From assembly GCF_001884135.1 (NCBI RefSeq), contig NZ_MAOC01000038.1, positions 1-64,000 on the forward strand: a DNA stretch of 64,000 nucleotides, read 5' to 3'. Both the position numbers and the translations under genes were made by a program. Shown piece after piece: positions 11,547 through 20,761 of this stretch. The stretch's first letter is position 1; each line of letters opens with the position of its first letter. The notes under the pieces are model-generated. The model was not told the DNA's origin. It ran no database searches and saw nothing but the letters and a program-made list of their open reading frames with translations. The DNA comes from Bacillus nitratireducens (GTDB lineage Bacteria > Bacillota > Bacilli > Bacillales > Bacillaceae_G).

Positions 11547-12758
11547 ATGAATGTTTTATGGGGAATTGGCGGCGTGATTGGGGTATTAGCAATCGCTTTC
11601 TTATTATCTTCCAACCGCAAAGCTATTAATTGGCGCACAATTTTAATCGCGCTAGCATTACAAATGTCATTTTCATTTATCGTATTACGATGGGATGCTG
11701 GAAAAGCAGTTTTAAAACACGCTGCTGACGGTGTTCAAGGATTAATTAATTTTTCTTACGAGGGAATTAGGTTCGTTGCTGGGGATTTAGTCAACGCAAA
11801 AGGACCTTGGGGATTTATCTTCGTTATTCAAGCACTACTTCCAATTGTATTTATTAGTTCATTAGTTGCAATCTTATATCATTTCGGTATTATGCAGAAA
11901 TTTGTTAGTATTGTTGGTGGCGCATTAAGTAAACTTCTTGGAACTTCGAAAGCAGAAAGTTTAAACTCAGTAACAACTGTATTTTTAGGACAAACTGAGG
12001 CACCAATTTTAATTAAACCATACTTAGCACGTTTAACTAACAGTGAATTCTTCACTATTATGGTAAGTGGTATGACAGCTGTTGCCGGATCAGTTCTTGT
12101 CGGCTATGCAGCAATGGGAATTCCGTTAGAACACTTATTAGCAGCAGCAATTATGGCAGCTCCATCAAGTTTATTAATTGCAAAACTAATTATGCCAGAA
12201 ACAGAAAAAGTAGATAATAACGTTGAACTTTCTACAGAACGTGAAGATGCAAACGTTATCGATGCAGCTGCACGTGGTGCATCTGAAGGTATGCAACTTG
12301 TTATTAACGTAGCAGCAATGTTAATGGCTTTCATCGCATTAATCGCTTTATTAAATGGCTTATTAGGATGGGTCGGTTCTTGGTTCGATATTAAACTTAG
12401 CCTTGATTTAATCTTCGGTTACTTACTATCACCATTTGCAATCTTAATCGGGGTTTCACCGGGTGAAGCTATACAAGCAGCAAGCTTTATCGGTCAAAAA
12501 CTTGCAATCAACGAATTCGTTGCATACGCAAACTTAGGTCCTCACATGGCAGAGTTCTCTACAAAAACAAATCTGATTTTAACATTCGCAATCTGTGGTT
12601 TTGCAAACTTCTCTTCTATCGCAATTCAATTAGGTGTAACAGGAACATTAGCTCCTACTCGCCGTAAACAAATTGCACAATTAGGGATTAAAGCAGTTAT
12701 CGCTGGTACACTAGCGAACTTCTTAAACGCAGCAGTTGCAGGTATGATGTTCCTATAA
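11547..12758 (+). CDS. nupC: Concentrative nucleoside transporter (NupC/CNT family)
   Basis: Cation-coupled nucleoside importer in the cytoplasmic membrane. The protein is 403 aa with about ten hydrophobic segments. Typical CNT blocks are FLGQTEAPILIKPYL near residue 145, the SGMTAVAGSVL turn near 175, GVSPGEAIQAASFIGQK near 305 and CGFANFSSIAIQLG near 350. The start follows GGAAGGAG. The gene is monocistronic between two terminators. B. cereus genomes hold several CNT paralogues, so the exact nucleoside preference is open. Confidence 0.92.
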   Translation: MNVLWGIGGVIGVLAIAFLLSSNRKAINWRTILIALALQMSFSFIVLRWDAGKAVLKHAADGVQGLINFSYEGIRFVAGDLVNAKGPWGFIFVIQALLPIVFISSLVAILYHFGIMQKFVSIVGGALSKLLGTSKAESLNSVTTVFLGQTEAPILIKPYLARLTNSEFFTIMVSGMTAVAGSVLVGYAAMGIPLEHLLAAAIMAAPSSLLIAKLIMPETEKVDNNVELSTEREDANVIDAAARGASEGMQLVINVAAMLMAFIALIALLNGLLGWVGSWFDIKLSLDLIFGYLLSPFAILIGVSPGEAIQAASFIGQKLAINEFVAYANLGPHMAEFSTKTNLILTFAICGFANFSSIAIQLGVTGTLAPTRRKQIAQLGIKAVIAGTLANFLNAAVAGMMFL

Positions 12759-12766
12759 TTTAATAT

Positions 12767-12798
12767 AAAGTCTCCTCTTTAAAAGAGGAGACTTTTTT
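12767..12798 (+). terminator. Terminator after nupC
   Basis: AAAGTCTCCTCTTT / AAAAGAGGAGACTTT hairpin with a T tail. Confidence 0.93.
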
Positions 12799-12841
12799 GT
12801 ATACTATAAATATAATTTTCGTATATACTAAACACCACATG

Positions 12842-12855
12842 TCTAGATATCTAGA
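12842..12855. repeat. 14-bp perfect palindrome
   Basis: TCTAGATATCTAGA, about 170 bp upstream of the degenerate-GGDEF gene. It could be an operator; no regulator can be named. Confidence 0.4.
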
Positions 12856-13020
12856 TGATATATTACAATAATTCGTATGTCTGTTTATTTTTTCTTGCAA
12901 AAAAAGGGATACTATTTGATGTCGTAGGCTAAAAAAGAATTCCAGCTACACGGTCCATTTAATAATAATTGTGCATACTACAAATATCCTGCATGAATTA
13001 TCTTTAAGGAGGAACGTTTC

Positions 13021-13776
13021 GTGAAAGATAAATCCTATAAAGTCCTTTCTATGTGGATTTTACAAATTTTATTTTATTTTACTACTGTACATGTGACGAA
13101 ATATGAGCACGCGCTCATATTTACAATTATATATGTCATCATAAATGTACTATTCCTATTTTTAGCTGATAAAACAGCATTTATTTTCTTTATACTGGGA
13201 ACCATTATTTCAGTATTCTATTTATTTTATGAAGCGTGGCTTCACTTATGGAGTACATCAGATCAATGGGAATATATCATTACCCACTTCCTGATGGTAG
13301 CTAACTTCTTCCTTGTTTATATTTCAACCCACTTATTAAAAAAGGTTATCCTTAAAAATAGAGAGCTAACTGAACGAGTGCGGGTGCTTGAGCAATACAT
13401 TGGAGAATCCAAATTATTAACAAGACAAGAATTCGAAAGACGACAAGCATTATTAAAGACTGCGATGAATCGTCGCAATGAAACAGGCATTATTATTTTC
13501 TTTGATTTCACTTCCTTTAGTAAATATACGAAGGAAAGTGTCATGGATTGTGTAGCTTCATTATTAGTTGATACAGTAAGAGCTAACTTTGACCTTGCTG
13601 CTGAATACGATAGCAATACACTGGTCATTCTACTGCAAAACACAAATGATGCAGGCGCTAATCTTGTAATGAACCGCCTACAACCAAAAATGGAGCAATG
13701 GCTTGCTGCTGAAGCAATTCAAGACATTAAAATAAAACGAGAACAAATCAACACAAAAGGACAGACATTATTATGA
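13021..13776 (+). CDS. Membrane protein with degenerate GGDEF-like domain (YdaK-like)
   Basis: A 251-aa protein. Four hydrophobic segments (to about residue 105) are followed by a short coiled coil (NRELTERVRVLEQYI) and a domain of about 115 aa. That domain has the GGDEF-fold pattern (LTRQEFERRQALLKTAMNRR, IIIFFDFTSFSKYTKE, ...LLVDTVRANFDLAAEYDSNTLVILLQNT) but no GG(D/E)EF signature, so it should not make c-di-GMP. Start is a GTG after AAGGAGG. It overlaps the following glycosyltransferase by ATGA. B. subtilis YdaK, a degenerate GGDEF c-di-GMP receptor next to a glycosyltransferase, is the closest known parallel. That role is inferred here. Confidence 0.65.
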   Translation: MKDKSYKVLSMWILQILFYFTTVHVTKYEHALIFTIIYVIINVLFLFLADKTAFIFFILGTIISVFYLFYEAWLHLWSTSDQWEYIITHFLMVANFFLVYISTHLLKKVILKNRELTERVRVLEQYIGESKLLTRQEFERRQALLKTAMNRRNETGIIIFFDFTSFSKYTKESVMDCVASLLVDTVRANFDLAAEYDSNTLVILLQNTNDAGANLVMNRLQPKMEQWLAAEAIQDIKIKREQINTKGQTLL

Positions 13777-15074
13777 TGACACTCGTTATACTCCTTTTAT
13801 TCCTTCTGTTCTGCGTACTCGTATTTTGGATTAGCATCACATTTTCAATCAAATATGTACTTATTTTTACTGCCTTTCTATTCTCAGGCCTACTCGTTTA
13901 CTACTCTCTCTTAACACTCGCGGGCTTAATTCATCGAAATAGTAAACGAAAAGATCGTACGCTAGAACATTATCCAAGTGTAGATATTTTAATACCTGCC
14001 CATAATGAGGGTGTCGTTATTAAAGATACATTAGAAGCGATGGCAAAGATTGAATACCCGGGCAAATTAAACGTTTATTTATTAAACGATAACTCTCAAG
14101 ATGAAACACCTGAAATTGGCGATGATTTCGACAAAGCTTATGCTCATATTCATCACATTCGTGTACCACCTGGCGAACCGAAAGGAAAATCGCGTGTATT
14201 AAACTACGGTCTTAGCATTTCAGATGGTGAATACTTCTGTGTTTACGATGCAGATAATCAACCTGAACCACATGCACTGCGAATGCTCGTAGAACATGCT
14301 GAAACCATCCAGGATGCCGTTGGAGCAGTTGGACACGTTCGTACAGTAAATGAAAAGAGAAATTGGCTTACACGAATGATTTCATTAGAATTTCAGATTT
14401 TCCAGCTCCTTATGCAATCTGGACGCTGGCTATTATTCCAAACAGGCTCACTGACCGGAACAAACATGCTTCTTCGTCGTTCCGCATTAGAAGAACTTGG
14501 CGGCTATGATCCTTATGCAATTGCAGAGGATGCCGAATTAACATTGAGAATTACCCAAAAAGGCTATCTCTTACCAATCGTCCCGGAATCGATTACATGG
14601 GAACAAGAACCTGAACATTTAAAAATTCTTATTAAACAGCGTACACGTTGGCTTCAAGGAAACTTATATATTTTAGAAAAAATGTTTTCTTCGCTAAGCT
14701 TCTTTAAAGGAAAACTACTCGTCCATTCCTTACAGCAAGTTTTAGTATATGTCGTATTTTGGCTATTCTTAATTATTTCAAACGTTTGGTTTGTAATTGG
14801 ACTGCTCGGGATATTCCAAATTCAATACAGCATTCCATTACTATTTATGTGGTATGTCGCATATATTACATATGTTTCTCAATTATTTAGTGCCCAGAGC
14901 GTCGAACGAACCTTTACACCAATCAACATTTTCATAAGCGTCATTATGTACTTTACGTACGCACAGCTCTTTACGTATTTGTTTATTCGCAGTCTCATTC
15001 TTTACTTACGTGCAAAGAGCAAGAAACAAGTAATTGGCTGGGATAAAACAGTACGATTTAAAAAGGAAAAATAA
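13773..15074 (+). CDS. Membrane-bound processive glycosyltransferase, family 2 (YdaM-like)
   Basis: A 433-aa protein. Two N-terminal hydrophobic segments precede a GT2 domain with PSVDILIPAHNEG near residue 70, LLNDNSQDET, the DxD-type YDADNQPEP, EDAELTLR near 260 and the processive-synthase motif QRTRW near 295. Three or more C-terminal membrane spans follow. This is the layout of polysaccharide synthases that extrude the chain while making it. Translation is coupled to the degenerate GGDEF gene by a 4-bp overlap. The pair probably makes a c-di-GMP-responsive exopolysaccharide. The stop codon sits in the ATAAA end of a bcr1-like repeat. Confidence 0.85.
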   Translation: MMTLVILLLFLLFCVLVFWISITFSIKYVLIFTAFLFSGLLVYYSLLTLAGLIHRNSKRKDRTLEHYPSVDILIPAHNEGVVIKDTLEAMAKIEYPGKLNVYLLNDNSQDETPEIGDDFDKAYAHIHHIRVPPGEPKGKSRVLNYGLSISDGEYFCVYDADNQPEPHALRMLVEHAETIQDAVGAVGHVRTVNEKRNWLTRMISLEFQIFQLLMQSGRWLLFQTGSLTGTNMLLRRSALEELGGYDPYAIAEDAELTLRITQKGYLLPIVPESITWEQEPEHLKILIKQRTRWLQGNLYILEKMFSSLSFFKGKLLVHSLQQVLVYVVFWLFLIISNVWFVIGLLGIFQIQYSIPLLFMWYVAYITYVSQLFSAQSVERTFTPINIFISVIMYFTYAQLFTYLFIRSLILYLRAKSKKQVIGWDKTVRFKKEK

Positions 15075-15152
15075 AGTGAAACTTTAATCAGTGGGGGTTA
15101 TTCATTTCCTACTGATTATTAGCCCTCATCAATCGGGCTTTTACGGAATAAA
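15071..15152. repeat. bcr1-like repeat, copy 2
   Basis: An 82-bp element with ATAAA at both ends (15071-15075 and 15148-15152). It shares GTGAAACTTTAATCAGTGGG and CTGATTATTAG with the copies at 2100 and 25752. The stem arms have diverged and the GC-rich end is reduced. The left ATAAA contains the TAA stop of the upstream glycosyltransferase. Confidence 0.7.
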
Positions 15153-15153
15153 A

Positions 15154-15190
15154 AATAAGCACAGAGCGCCGTAAGCTCTGTGCTTATTTT
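15154..15190. terminator. Bidirectional terminator
   Basis: AATAAGCACAGAGC / GCTCTGTGCTTATT hairpin with A-rich and T-rich flanks, just after the bcr1-like repeat. Confidence 0.92.
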
Positions 15191-15294
15191 TTACCGTAAT
15201 ACTATATATCAGACAATACCCCTTAGCTGAAAGTAATTTCACGTCCATCCCCCAACGAACGATCGACCTTCATTTATATACGAAAAAGTGATTG

Positions 15295-15429
15295 CTATTT
15301 TTGTAGAACCAGTTGCTTTTCTTGCTGCTCTTTGCGCGTTTCAGTCTTAGGTTCCGTGCTTTCTTGGACATTGCGATGTGCCACACGTTTCAAACAAATA
15401 TGCTTCCACTTTCTTTCGTAACGTTTCAT
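15295..15429 (-). CDS. Small basic protein, unrecognised
   Basis: A 44-aa open frame starting MKRYERKWKH and ending EKQLVLQK. It is rich in Lys, Arg, Glu and Gln, with GGGGGA about 12 nt upstream of the ATG. It lies downstream of the betaine transporter on the same strand, beyond that gene's terminator. No domain is recognised. The charge pattern and ribosome binding site favour a real gene over chance, but the evidence is thin. Confidence 0.35.
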   Translation of the reverse strand: MKRYERKWKHICLKRVAHRNVQESTEPKTETRKEQQEKQLVLQK

Positions 15430-15640
15430 TATTCTAGATGTCCCCCTTGAATGCGATTTAAAACTATTTGAAATCGCTTACAGGAAATAATATAGCACAT
15501 ATACATAAAAGTGACAACACATTTCCGACATATTTTTGTCAAAAATATGAACATAATTTGCATAATATCGAATATTGTCGAAACATATCGATTTTCCTTT
15601 TCGAACTGCTGATATCACCCTTTTCCTAATAGGTGCATTA

Positions 15641-15670
15641 AAAAGGAGCTAATATAAAATCAGCCCCTTT
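15641..15670 (-). terminator. Terminator after the betaine transporter
   Basis: On the minus strand AAAGGGGCT / AGCTCCTTT (one G-T pair) is followed by TT and an AT-rich tail. Confidence 0.75.
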
Positions 15671-15677
15671 CCTTCTA

Positions 15678-17195
15678 TTATTTATGTTGCTTCATACGCC
15701 CTTCTTTTTGCAACTCTTTAAATAGTGCTGCAATCATAAAGAAAATAACAAATACAAATGGGAATGCCGCAATAATCGACGCAGTTTGCAGCGCCTCTAA
15801 TCCACCAACATACAATAAGATCGAAGCTAATGCCGCTAGAACAATGCCCCAAACCATTTTAATGCGATTTGGTGGGTTTAAACTACCATGTGTCGTTAAC
15901 ATCGCTAGAACGAACGTAGCAGAGTCTGCTGATGTAATAAAGAATGTTGAAATAAGTAGAATAGCTAACACACATAAAGCCGGTCCCATACTACCCATTT
16001 GGTCTAACATAGCAAACAATCCTACTTCTGTGCCCATCTCTTTAATTTGTCCATATATATTCGCACCATCAAATAGCTCCATATGAATACCCGTTCCTCC
16101 GAAAACTGAGAACCAGAGTGCACCGATTACTGTTGGTACAAGTAACACACCAACTACAAACTCACGAATTGTACGTCCGCGTGACACACGAGCAATAAAC
16201 GTACCTACGAATGGTGACCATGCAATCCACCATGCCCAGTAGAAAATTGTCCATGACTGAATCCATTGATTTCCGCCTTCATTTAATGGACTTAAACGGA
16301 AACTCATACTTGGCAATTCTTGAATGTATGAACCAATTGTTGAAGTAAAGTAATTCATAATAAAGTTTGTTGGACCTGCAAATAATACAATTATCATAAG
16401 TGCAAACGCTAAAATAATATTCGCATTACTTAAATATTTAATTCCTTTATCGAGCCCTGTTTGTGCAGATAACATATAAAGAACAGTTACGATTCCTATG
16501 ATTACTAGCTGTGTCGGTAATGAGTTCGGAATGGATGTTAAATAACTAACACCACCTGCAATTTGCTTCGCCCCAAGTCCTAATGATGTTGCCACACCAA
16601 ATACTGTCGCAAATACAGCTAGAACATCAAACGTATGTGCAATACGGCCATGTTCACCGCCTTTAAATAGTGGACCCACTGTCGCACTAATTGTACTCGC
16701 TCTTCCTTTTCTAAATGTAAAATACGCAATACATAATGCTACAAGTGCATATAATCCCCACGGATGTAATCCCCAATGGAAAAATGAGAAACGAAGTGCA
16801 AGACGTGCACTCTCTTCAGTCGCACCCTCTCCAAACGGAGGTGTGTATAAATGATTCAACGGTTCTGCAACGCCCCAGAAAACCAAACCGATTCCCATGC
16901 CGGCACTAAATAACATAGCAAACCATGTCATATAACTATAATCAGGTTCATCATCATCTTTACCTAAACGAATCGAACCGTACTTAGAAACAATTAAGAA
17001 AATAGCAATTCCTAAGAAAATAGAAACGGAAATAATATAGAACCATCCAAACTTACTAACTAACGCAGCTTGAATTGCAGTCGTTACATTTCCTAAGCTA
17101 CCTTTTCCAATAATAGATTCGGGAATAATCCCCCAAAGTGTAAATGCAATACATAATGTTAATGAGACAATAAATGTTTTCGTCAGTTTCCTCAT
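15678..17195 (-). CDS. opuD: BCCT-family glycine betaine transporter (OpuD-like)
   Basis: Sodium-coupled importer of glycine betaine or related trimethylammonium solutes, used in osmoprotection. The protein is 505 aa with 12 hydrophobic segments. Family blocks are MLFSAGMGIGLVFWGVAEP near residue 100, FRKGRAST, and the Trp-rich WTIFYWAWWIAWSPFVGTFIARVSRGRTIREF near 310, the betaine and sodium site region. The frame opens 8 codons earlier (17219), but AAGGGGG directly precedes the ATG at 17195, which is chosen. The gene is monocistronic. The exact substrate is inferred. Confidence 0.9.
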   Translation of the reverse strand: MRKLTKTFIVSLTLCIAFTLWGIIPESIIGKGSLGNVTTAIQAALVSKFGWFYIISVSIFLGIAIFLIVSKYGSIRLGKDDDEPDYSYMTWFAMLFSAGMGIGLVFWGVAEPLNHLYTPPFGEGATEESARLALRFSFFHWGLHPWGLYALVALCIAYFTFRKGRASTISATVGPLFKGGEHGRIAHTFDVLAVFATVFGVATSLGLGAKQIAGGVSYLTSIPNSLPTQLVIIGIVTVLYMLSAQTGLDKGIKYLSNANIILAFALMIIVLFAGPTNFIMNYFTSTIGSYIQELPSMSFRLSPLNEGGNQWIQSWTIFYWAWWIAWSPFVGTFIARVSRGRTIREFVVGVLLVPTVIGALWFSVFGGTGIHMELFDGANIYGQIKEMGTEVGLFAMLDQMGSMGPALCVLAILLISTFFITSADSATFVLAMLTTHGSLNPPNRIKMVWGIVLAALASILLYVGGLEALQTASIIAAFPFVFVIFFMIAALFKELQKEGRMKQHK

Positions 17196-17872
17196 CAAAT
17201 CCCCCTTCGTATGTTTCATTTCTTGTAAATAACATAAATTCCGATATGTTAAATCGGATAGAAAACCATAGTTTTTTGTGATGATTTTCTTTCGGCTCTC
17301 TTAGTTTTGCCTTCACCAATTAGAGTTCTTATGGACAGCCTTACCTTCCGTACAACCTTTTCACTCTGCAAGAGCTACGAGATTGGAATCCTACTGTCAA
17401 ATTGTGTGAGAAAAATGCGGATGGGAAGAGATTTTCCCAAAAAAGGATGTGTTACAGTTTTTAAAAAAGGGCAGATTTATTCTTTACAACCCTTTCTTCT
17501 TGTAACAATTATGCGGTTTTTTGCTAGTATATAGCGCGTGTTTATAACTTCACAAACGAGATGTTTATGTTTATATAACTATATTACCCATAAAACGGTA
17601 AAATACTCAAGGAATGTAACTGTATAGTAATCATTTTGCAACAACCCTGTAACATTTTTATTTACGCCGAAAAAATATGTTGTATTAAATATTTTGAATA
17701 TAACTAGAAACCTACTAATTATATAGAATGAAAAACGCTTTCCTCTCATTCTAGCTATATTACAAAGTGTTAACGACTTATTACGAATGGTTTGTAATTG
17801 TGTGTTTTCCCCAAATCCGAAAAAATCTGTTGCTATAATGAGGACACGAAAACAAACGCAATGGAGGCTATC
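17196..17872. other. Long intergenic region between divergent genes
   Basis: 677 bp, AT-rich, holding the promoters of the betaine transporter (minus) and the SH3-3D gene (plus). An extended -10 element TGCTATAAT (17831-17839) is the likely start region for the plus-strand gene, with a weak -35. Open frames here have no credible ribosome binding sites. Confidence 0.45.
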
Positions 17873-18748
17873 ATGAAAAAATTAATTGGTATAGCAACAG
17901 CAGCAGTTTTTGGTCTTGGGATTTTCACCGCATCTGCTAATGCAGAAACTGTTGTAAAAACAGACGTACTAAACGTACGAGAAAACCCTACTACTGAATC
18001 AAAAGTTGTCGGTAAATTACAGAATGGTCATAAATTAGATGTTCTAAATACAGAAAACGGATGGTCACAAATCAAATTAGATGGTAAAGACGCATTCGTA
18101 AGTACAGAGTTTACAAAGAACTCTTACTATGTAACAGCTAACGTATTAAATGTACGTGCTGAAGCGAACACAAACTCAGAAATTCTTGGAACGCTTAAGA
18201 AAGACGATATGATCGAAACAACGAACCAAGTACAAAATGAGTGGTTACAATTTGAATATAACGGGAAAACGGCTTACGTTCATGTTCCTTTCTTAACAGG
18301 TACAGCACCTGTTATTGAGAAACAAGAAACACCTGCTCCTGCTAAAGCTCAAGCACCAGCTAAGGCTCAAGCACCTGCGCCAGTAAAAACAGCTGTTAAG
18401 CCTGCTGTGAAAGCTGCTGAAACTCACGAACCTTCTAATGGTCGTGAGTTAACAGTTGTAGCGACAGCATATACAGCTCATCCGAGCGAAAACGGTGGCA
18501 CATATGGCGGCCGTGTATTAACTGCAATGGGTCATGACCTAACAGCGAACCCAAACATGAAAATGATCGCTGTTGACCCGAAAGTAATCCCATTAGGATC
18601 TAAAGTATGGGTTGAAGGTTATGGAGAAGCTATCGCTGGAGATACTGGCGGTGCAATTAAAGGTAACCGTATCGACATTCTACTTGGATCAGATAGCGCT
18701 GCTCAAAAATGGGGACGCAAAACTGTTAAAGTGAAAATTTTAAAATAA
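17873..18748 (+). CDS. Secreted SH3b x2 - 3D-domain cell-wall protein
   Basis: A 291-aa protein with a signal peptide (MKKLIGIATAAVFGLGIFTASANA, cut near residue 24). Two bacterial SH3 domains (about 25-85 and 90-150) and an Ala/Pro/Lys linker follow. The C-terminal 3D domain has its three Asp: MIAVDPKVIPLGSKVWVEGYG, AGDTGGAIKG and RIDILLG. The 3D fold is that of MltA-like and YocH muralytic proteins. Related B. cereus proteins were named EntA/B/C, though enterotoxin activity is doubtful. The frame opens 25 codons earlier, but GGAGG precedes the ATG at 17873, and only this start exposes the signal peptide. Confidence 0.88.
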   Translation: MKKLIGIATAAVFGLGIFTASANAETVVKTDVLNVRENPTTESKVVGKLQNGHKLDVLNTENGWSQIKLDGKDAFVSTEFTKNSYYVTANVLNVRAEANTNSEILGTLKKDDMIETTNQVQNEWLQFEYNGKTAYVHVPFLTGTAPVIEKQETPAPAKAQAPAKAQAPAPVKTAVKPAVKAAETHEPSNGRELTVVATAYTAHPSENGGTYGGRVLTAMGHDLTANPNMKMIAVDPKVIPLGSKVWVEGYGEAIAGDTGGAIKGNRIDILLGSDSAAQKWGRKTVKVKILK

Positions 18749-18767
18749 CCAATGACTGCTAAATTAC

Positions 18768-18802
18768 AGCCGGTTCTCTTTGTTGAGAGCTGGCTTTTAT
18801 TT
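18768..18802 (+). terminator. Terminator after the 3D-domain gene
   Basis: AGCCGGTTCTC / GAGAGCTGGCT hairpin with G-T pairs, followed by TTTTATTTTTT. Confidence 0.82.
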
Positions 18803-18833
18803 TTTATATAATACATATAAGGAGGTGACGTCC

Positions 18834-19136
18834 ATGAATTTACAAGCTAAGGTAGACTGGGTCGGTACACCAAAACCGTACATATATAAAGATGATATAA
18901 CCTATGATGCTATCGCAATTGACTTCTCACTCGCAAATGATGACAATCGCTATAAATTAATTGTGCTCAAGTCTGAAGAAAATACACATTACAAAATCGT
19001 ACAATATGGAATAAAGCCAGGCTCTCAAAAGCCATTTCCTATTGATATTCCATTCGAGCAAGGAATGCTACCGCTTATAGAACAAATATTACAGGATCCA
19101 TATGTACAAGCGATATTAAAGCAAACACGATCCTAA
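18834..19136 (+). CDS. Conserved hypothetical protein, 100 aa
   Basis: Starts MNLQAKVDWVGTPKPYIYKD and has no signal peptide or membrane segment. It looks like a small soluble alpha/beta protein. The frame extends 18 codons upstream into the preceding terminator. AAGGAGGTGA lies 6 nt before the ATG at 18834, so that start is chosen. It has its own hairpin terminator downstream. I do not recognise the family. Confidence 0.75.
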   Translation: MNLQAKVDWVGTPKPYIYKDDITYDAIAIDFSLANDDNRYKLIVLKSEENTHYKIVQYGIKPGSQKPFPIDIPFEQGMLPLIEQILQDPYVQAILKQTRS

Positions 19137-19141
19137 TTGCA

Positions 19142-19198
19142 AAAAAGGGTATCAACTGGTAGAATTTTCCGACTAAGTGATATCCTTTTTATTTTTCC
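19142..19198 (+). terminator. Terminator after the 100-aa gene
   Basis: AAGGGTATCA / TGATATCCTT arms with a 22-nt loop and a T-rich tail. Confidence 0.65.
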
Positions 19199-19329
19199 TT
19201 AGTAAACACGAGTAGAGAAAATTATATCAATGATTTTTTCGAATATATCTATCATAACTTACAATATATCAACGGTTCGACATGAAATATCGATTTACCG
19301 ACAAAGATTGAAAATAGCGGCGCTACATA

Positions 19330-19358
19330 AAAAATAGACTGTTCAAAATTGAACAGTC
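19330..19358 (-). terminator. Terminator after the TcaA-like gene
   Basis: On the minus strand GACTGTTCAA / TTGAACAGTC is followed by TATTTTTT. Confidence 0.9.
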
Positions 19359-19369
19359 GCTCTCTTATA

Positions 19370-20749
19370 TTAACGAGTCGGACCAGATACTTCCTCTGAC
19401 TTCAGCGTATTATTCGCTCCAAGAGACTGGTACAATATCTTTCCATTTCCATTAACAGTAACGATATGGTCATTATTAAAGCTTTTGAATTTTACAGAGC
19501 CATCACCATAACGAATATGATATTCTTCATATGTCGTTACTTTATATTTCGTTTCACTTTGACGCTCTACATTACGAATTTCCATTGTTAATAAATCTTC
19601 TGTAATTCCTTTTTTGTGTAGATATTGCAAGTAATCACGGTCTTCCTTATACGATTTCCCGCTCTTATCATAATCATTTTCAATTAAGCTAAAATCATTT
19701 AATGCAATTGCACGCACGTTATTATAAATATGATTTTGTACAAAGTCACCAACCGCTGAGCTTGAAGCTTCTTTCGGGAACCTTAAATAATATGTGCTTT
19801 GGTCTCCAACTTTGATCCTTTCAGATTTAATGACACCAAAATCAGTGTTTTTCTCTAAATGTACTTCTACCGTTTCATCTGTCGGTACAGGACCAAGTTT
19901 ATAGCTACCGTAACTTAATTTTCCACGTTTCTTACCATTAACAAAAACAGTTGCGTCGCTTTCATCGGAAGAAATGGTTACATAATTTCCTTCAAGTGAC
20001 AAATTCACTTCTACTGTCCCATTCTTTTCGTCTGCTAGATCTACTTCTTTTTCTGTCTCCAATTCAGTAAGTTCTGTCTTCACCTTCGCCTTTACAACAT
20101 AAGTACCTGGGAAGTATGGACCCAATTCTTTTGAGGTTTTATCACTAGAAAGCTCTGTTTCTTTTTTATCATTTACATATATTTCAGCATTCTTTGCAGT
20201 TGTGCTAACACTCATGTAATAAGATTTCATGCTGAACTTATACTTCGGATATAAGAACCACTCTTTCTCGTCTTCTATAATTTGCCCATCTTTAAAAGAT
20301 GCATTATCACTTGCTAACTTTTGATTTACTGTTTCTTTTTGTAAATAAGACAGTAATGCTTTATTGTACGAAGGATTATCTTTTAAATAACGTATGTAAG
20401 CTTTAATATCTTCTGTCTTCACTTTTAAGCTTGGATCGTCTACTTTCAAAAACTCATCGATTGCATTCACATCTTTCTTTTGGAATGCTTCGATCATTGC
20501 ATTTACTTGCTTTTCCTTCGAAAACTTGCTTGCACCGAATTTATATGCGCCAAACAAAATAGCAACAACGATGACAAAACCTATAAGTAAAAACATGTTT
20601 TTCTTACTTTTCACTCGCTTTGTTTCTCTCCGCATTTCTGAATGAGAAGAAGCTGTTTGATCAGCAATTTCTTCTATTTTACTTCCACACTCAGGACAAA
20701 AGTTCAAATGGTCTGCAACCTGATTTTTACAAGTTCCACAAAACTTCAA
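19370..20749 (-). CDS. Zinc-ribbon membrane protein, TcaA/YvbJ-like
   Basis: A 459-aa protein. An N-terminal zinc ribbon (C4xxC7, C18xxC21) is followed by one membrane span (about 52-70). The large extracytoplasmic part is built of repeated beta-rich domains (ISSDESDATVFVNGKKRG...) and ends in an NTF2-like domain. This is the layout of S. aureus TcaA and B. subtilis YvbJ. TcaA affects teicoplanin susceptibility and wall teichoic acid. Start is a TTG at 20749 after AGGGGGAGA; any later start would cut the zinc ribbon. It is the last gene of a three-gene run with two small upstream frames. Confidence 0.85.
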   Translation of the reverse strand: MKFCGTCKNQVADHLNFCPECGSKIEEIADQTASSHSEMRRETKRVKSKKNMFLLIGFVIVVAILFGAYKFGASKFSKEKQVNAMIEAFQKKDVNAIDEFLKVDDPSLKVKTEDIKAYIRYLKDNPSYNKALLSYLQKETVNQKLASDNASFKDGQIIEDEKEWFLYPKYKFSMKSYYMSVSTTAKNAEIYVNDKKETELSSDKTSKELGPYFPGTYVVKAKVKTELTELETEKEVDLADEKNGTVEVNLSLEGNYVTISSDESDATVFVNGKKRGKLSYGSYKLGPVPTDETVEVHLEKNTDFGVIKSERIKVGDQSTYYLRFPKEASSSAVGDFVQNHIYNNVRAIALNDFSLIENDYDKSGKSYKEDRDYLQYLHKKGITEDLLTMEIRNVERQSETKYKVTTYEEYHIRYGDGSVKFKSFNNDHIVTVNGNGKILYQSLGANNTLKSEEVSGPTR

Positions 20750-20761
20750 TATGCTCTCCCC

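Noticed and set aside
17307-17534. Plus-strand frame upstream of the 3D-domain gene
   Set aside because: No binding site and no conserved features; promoter region.
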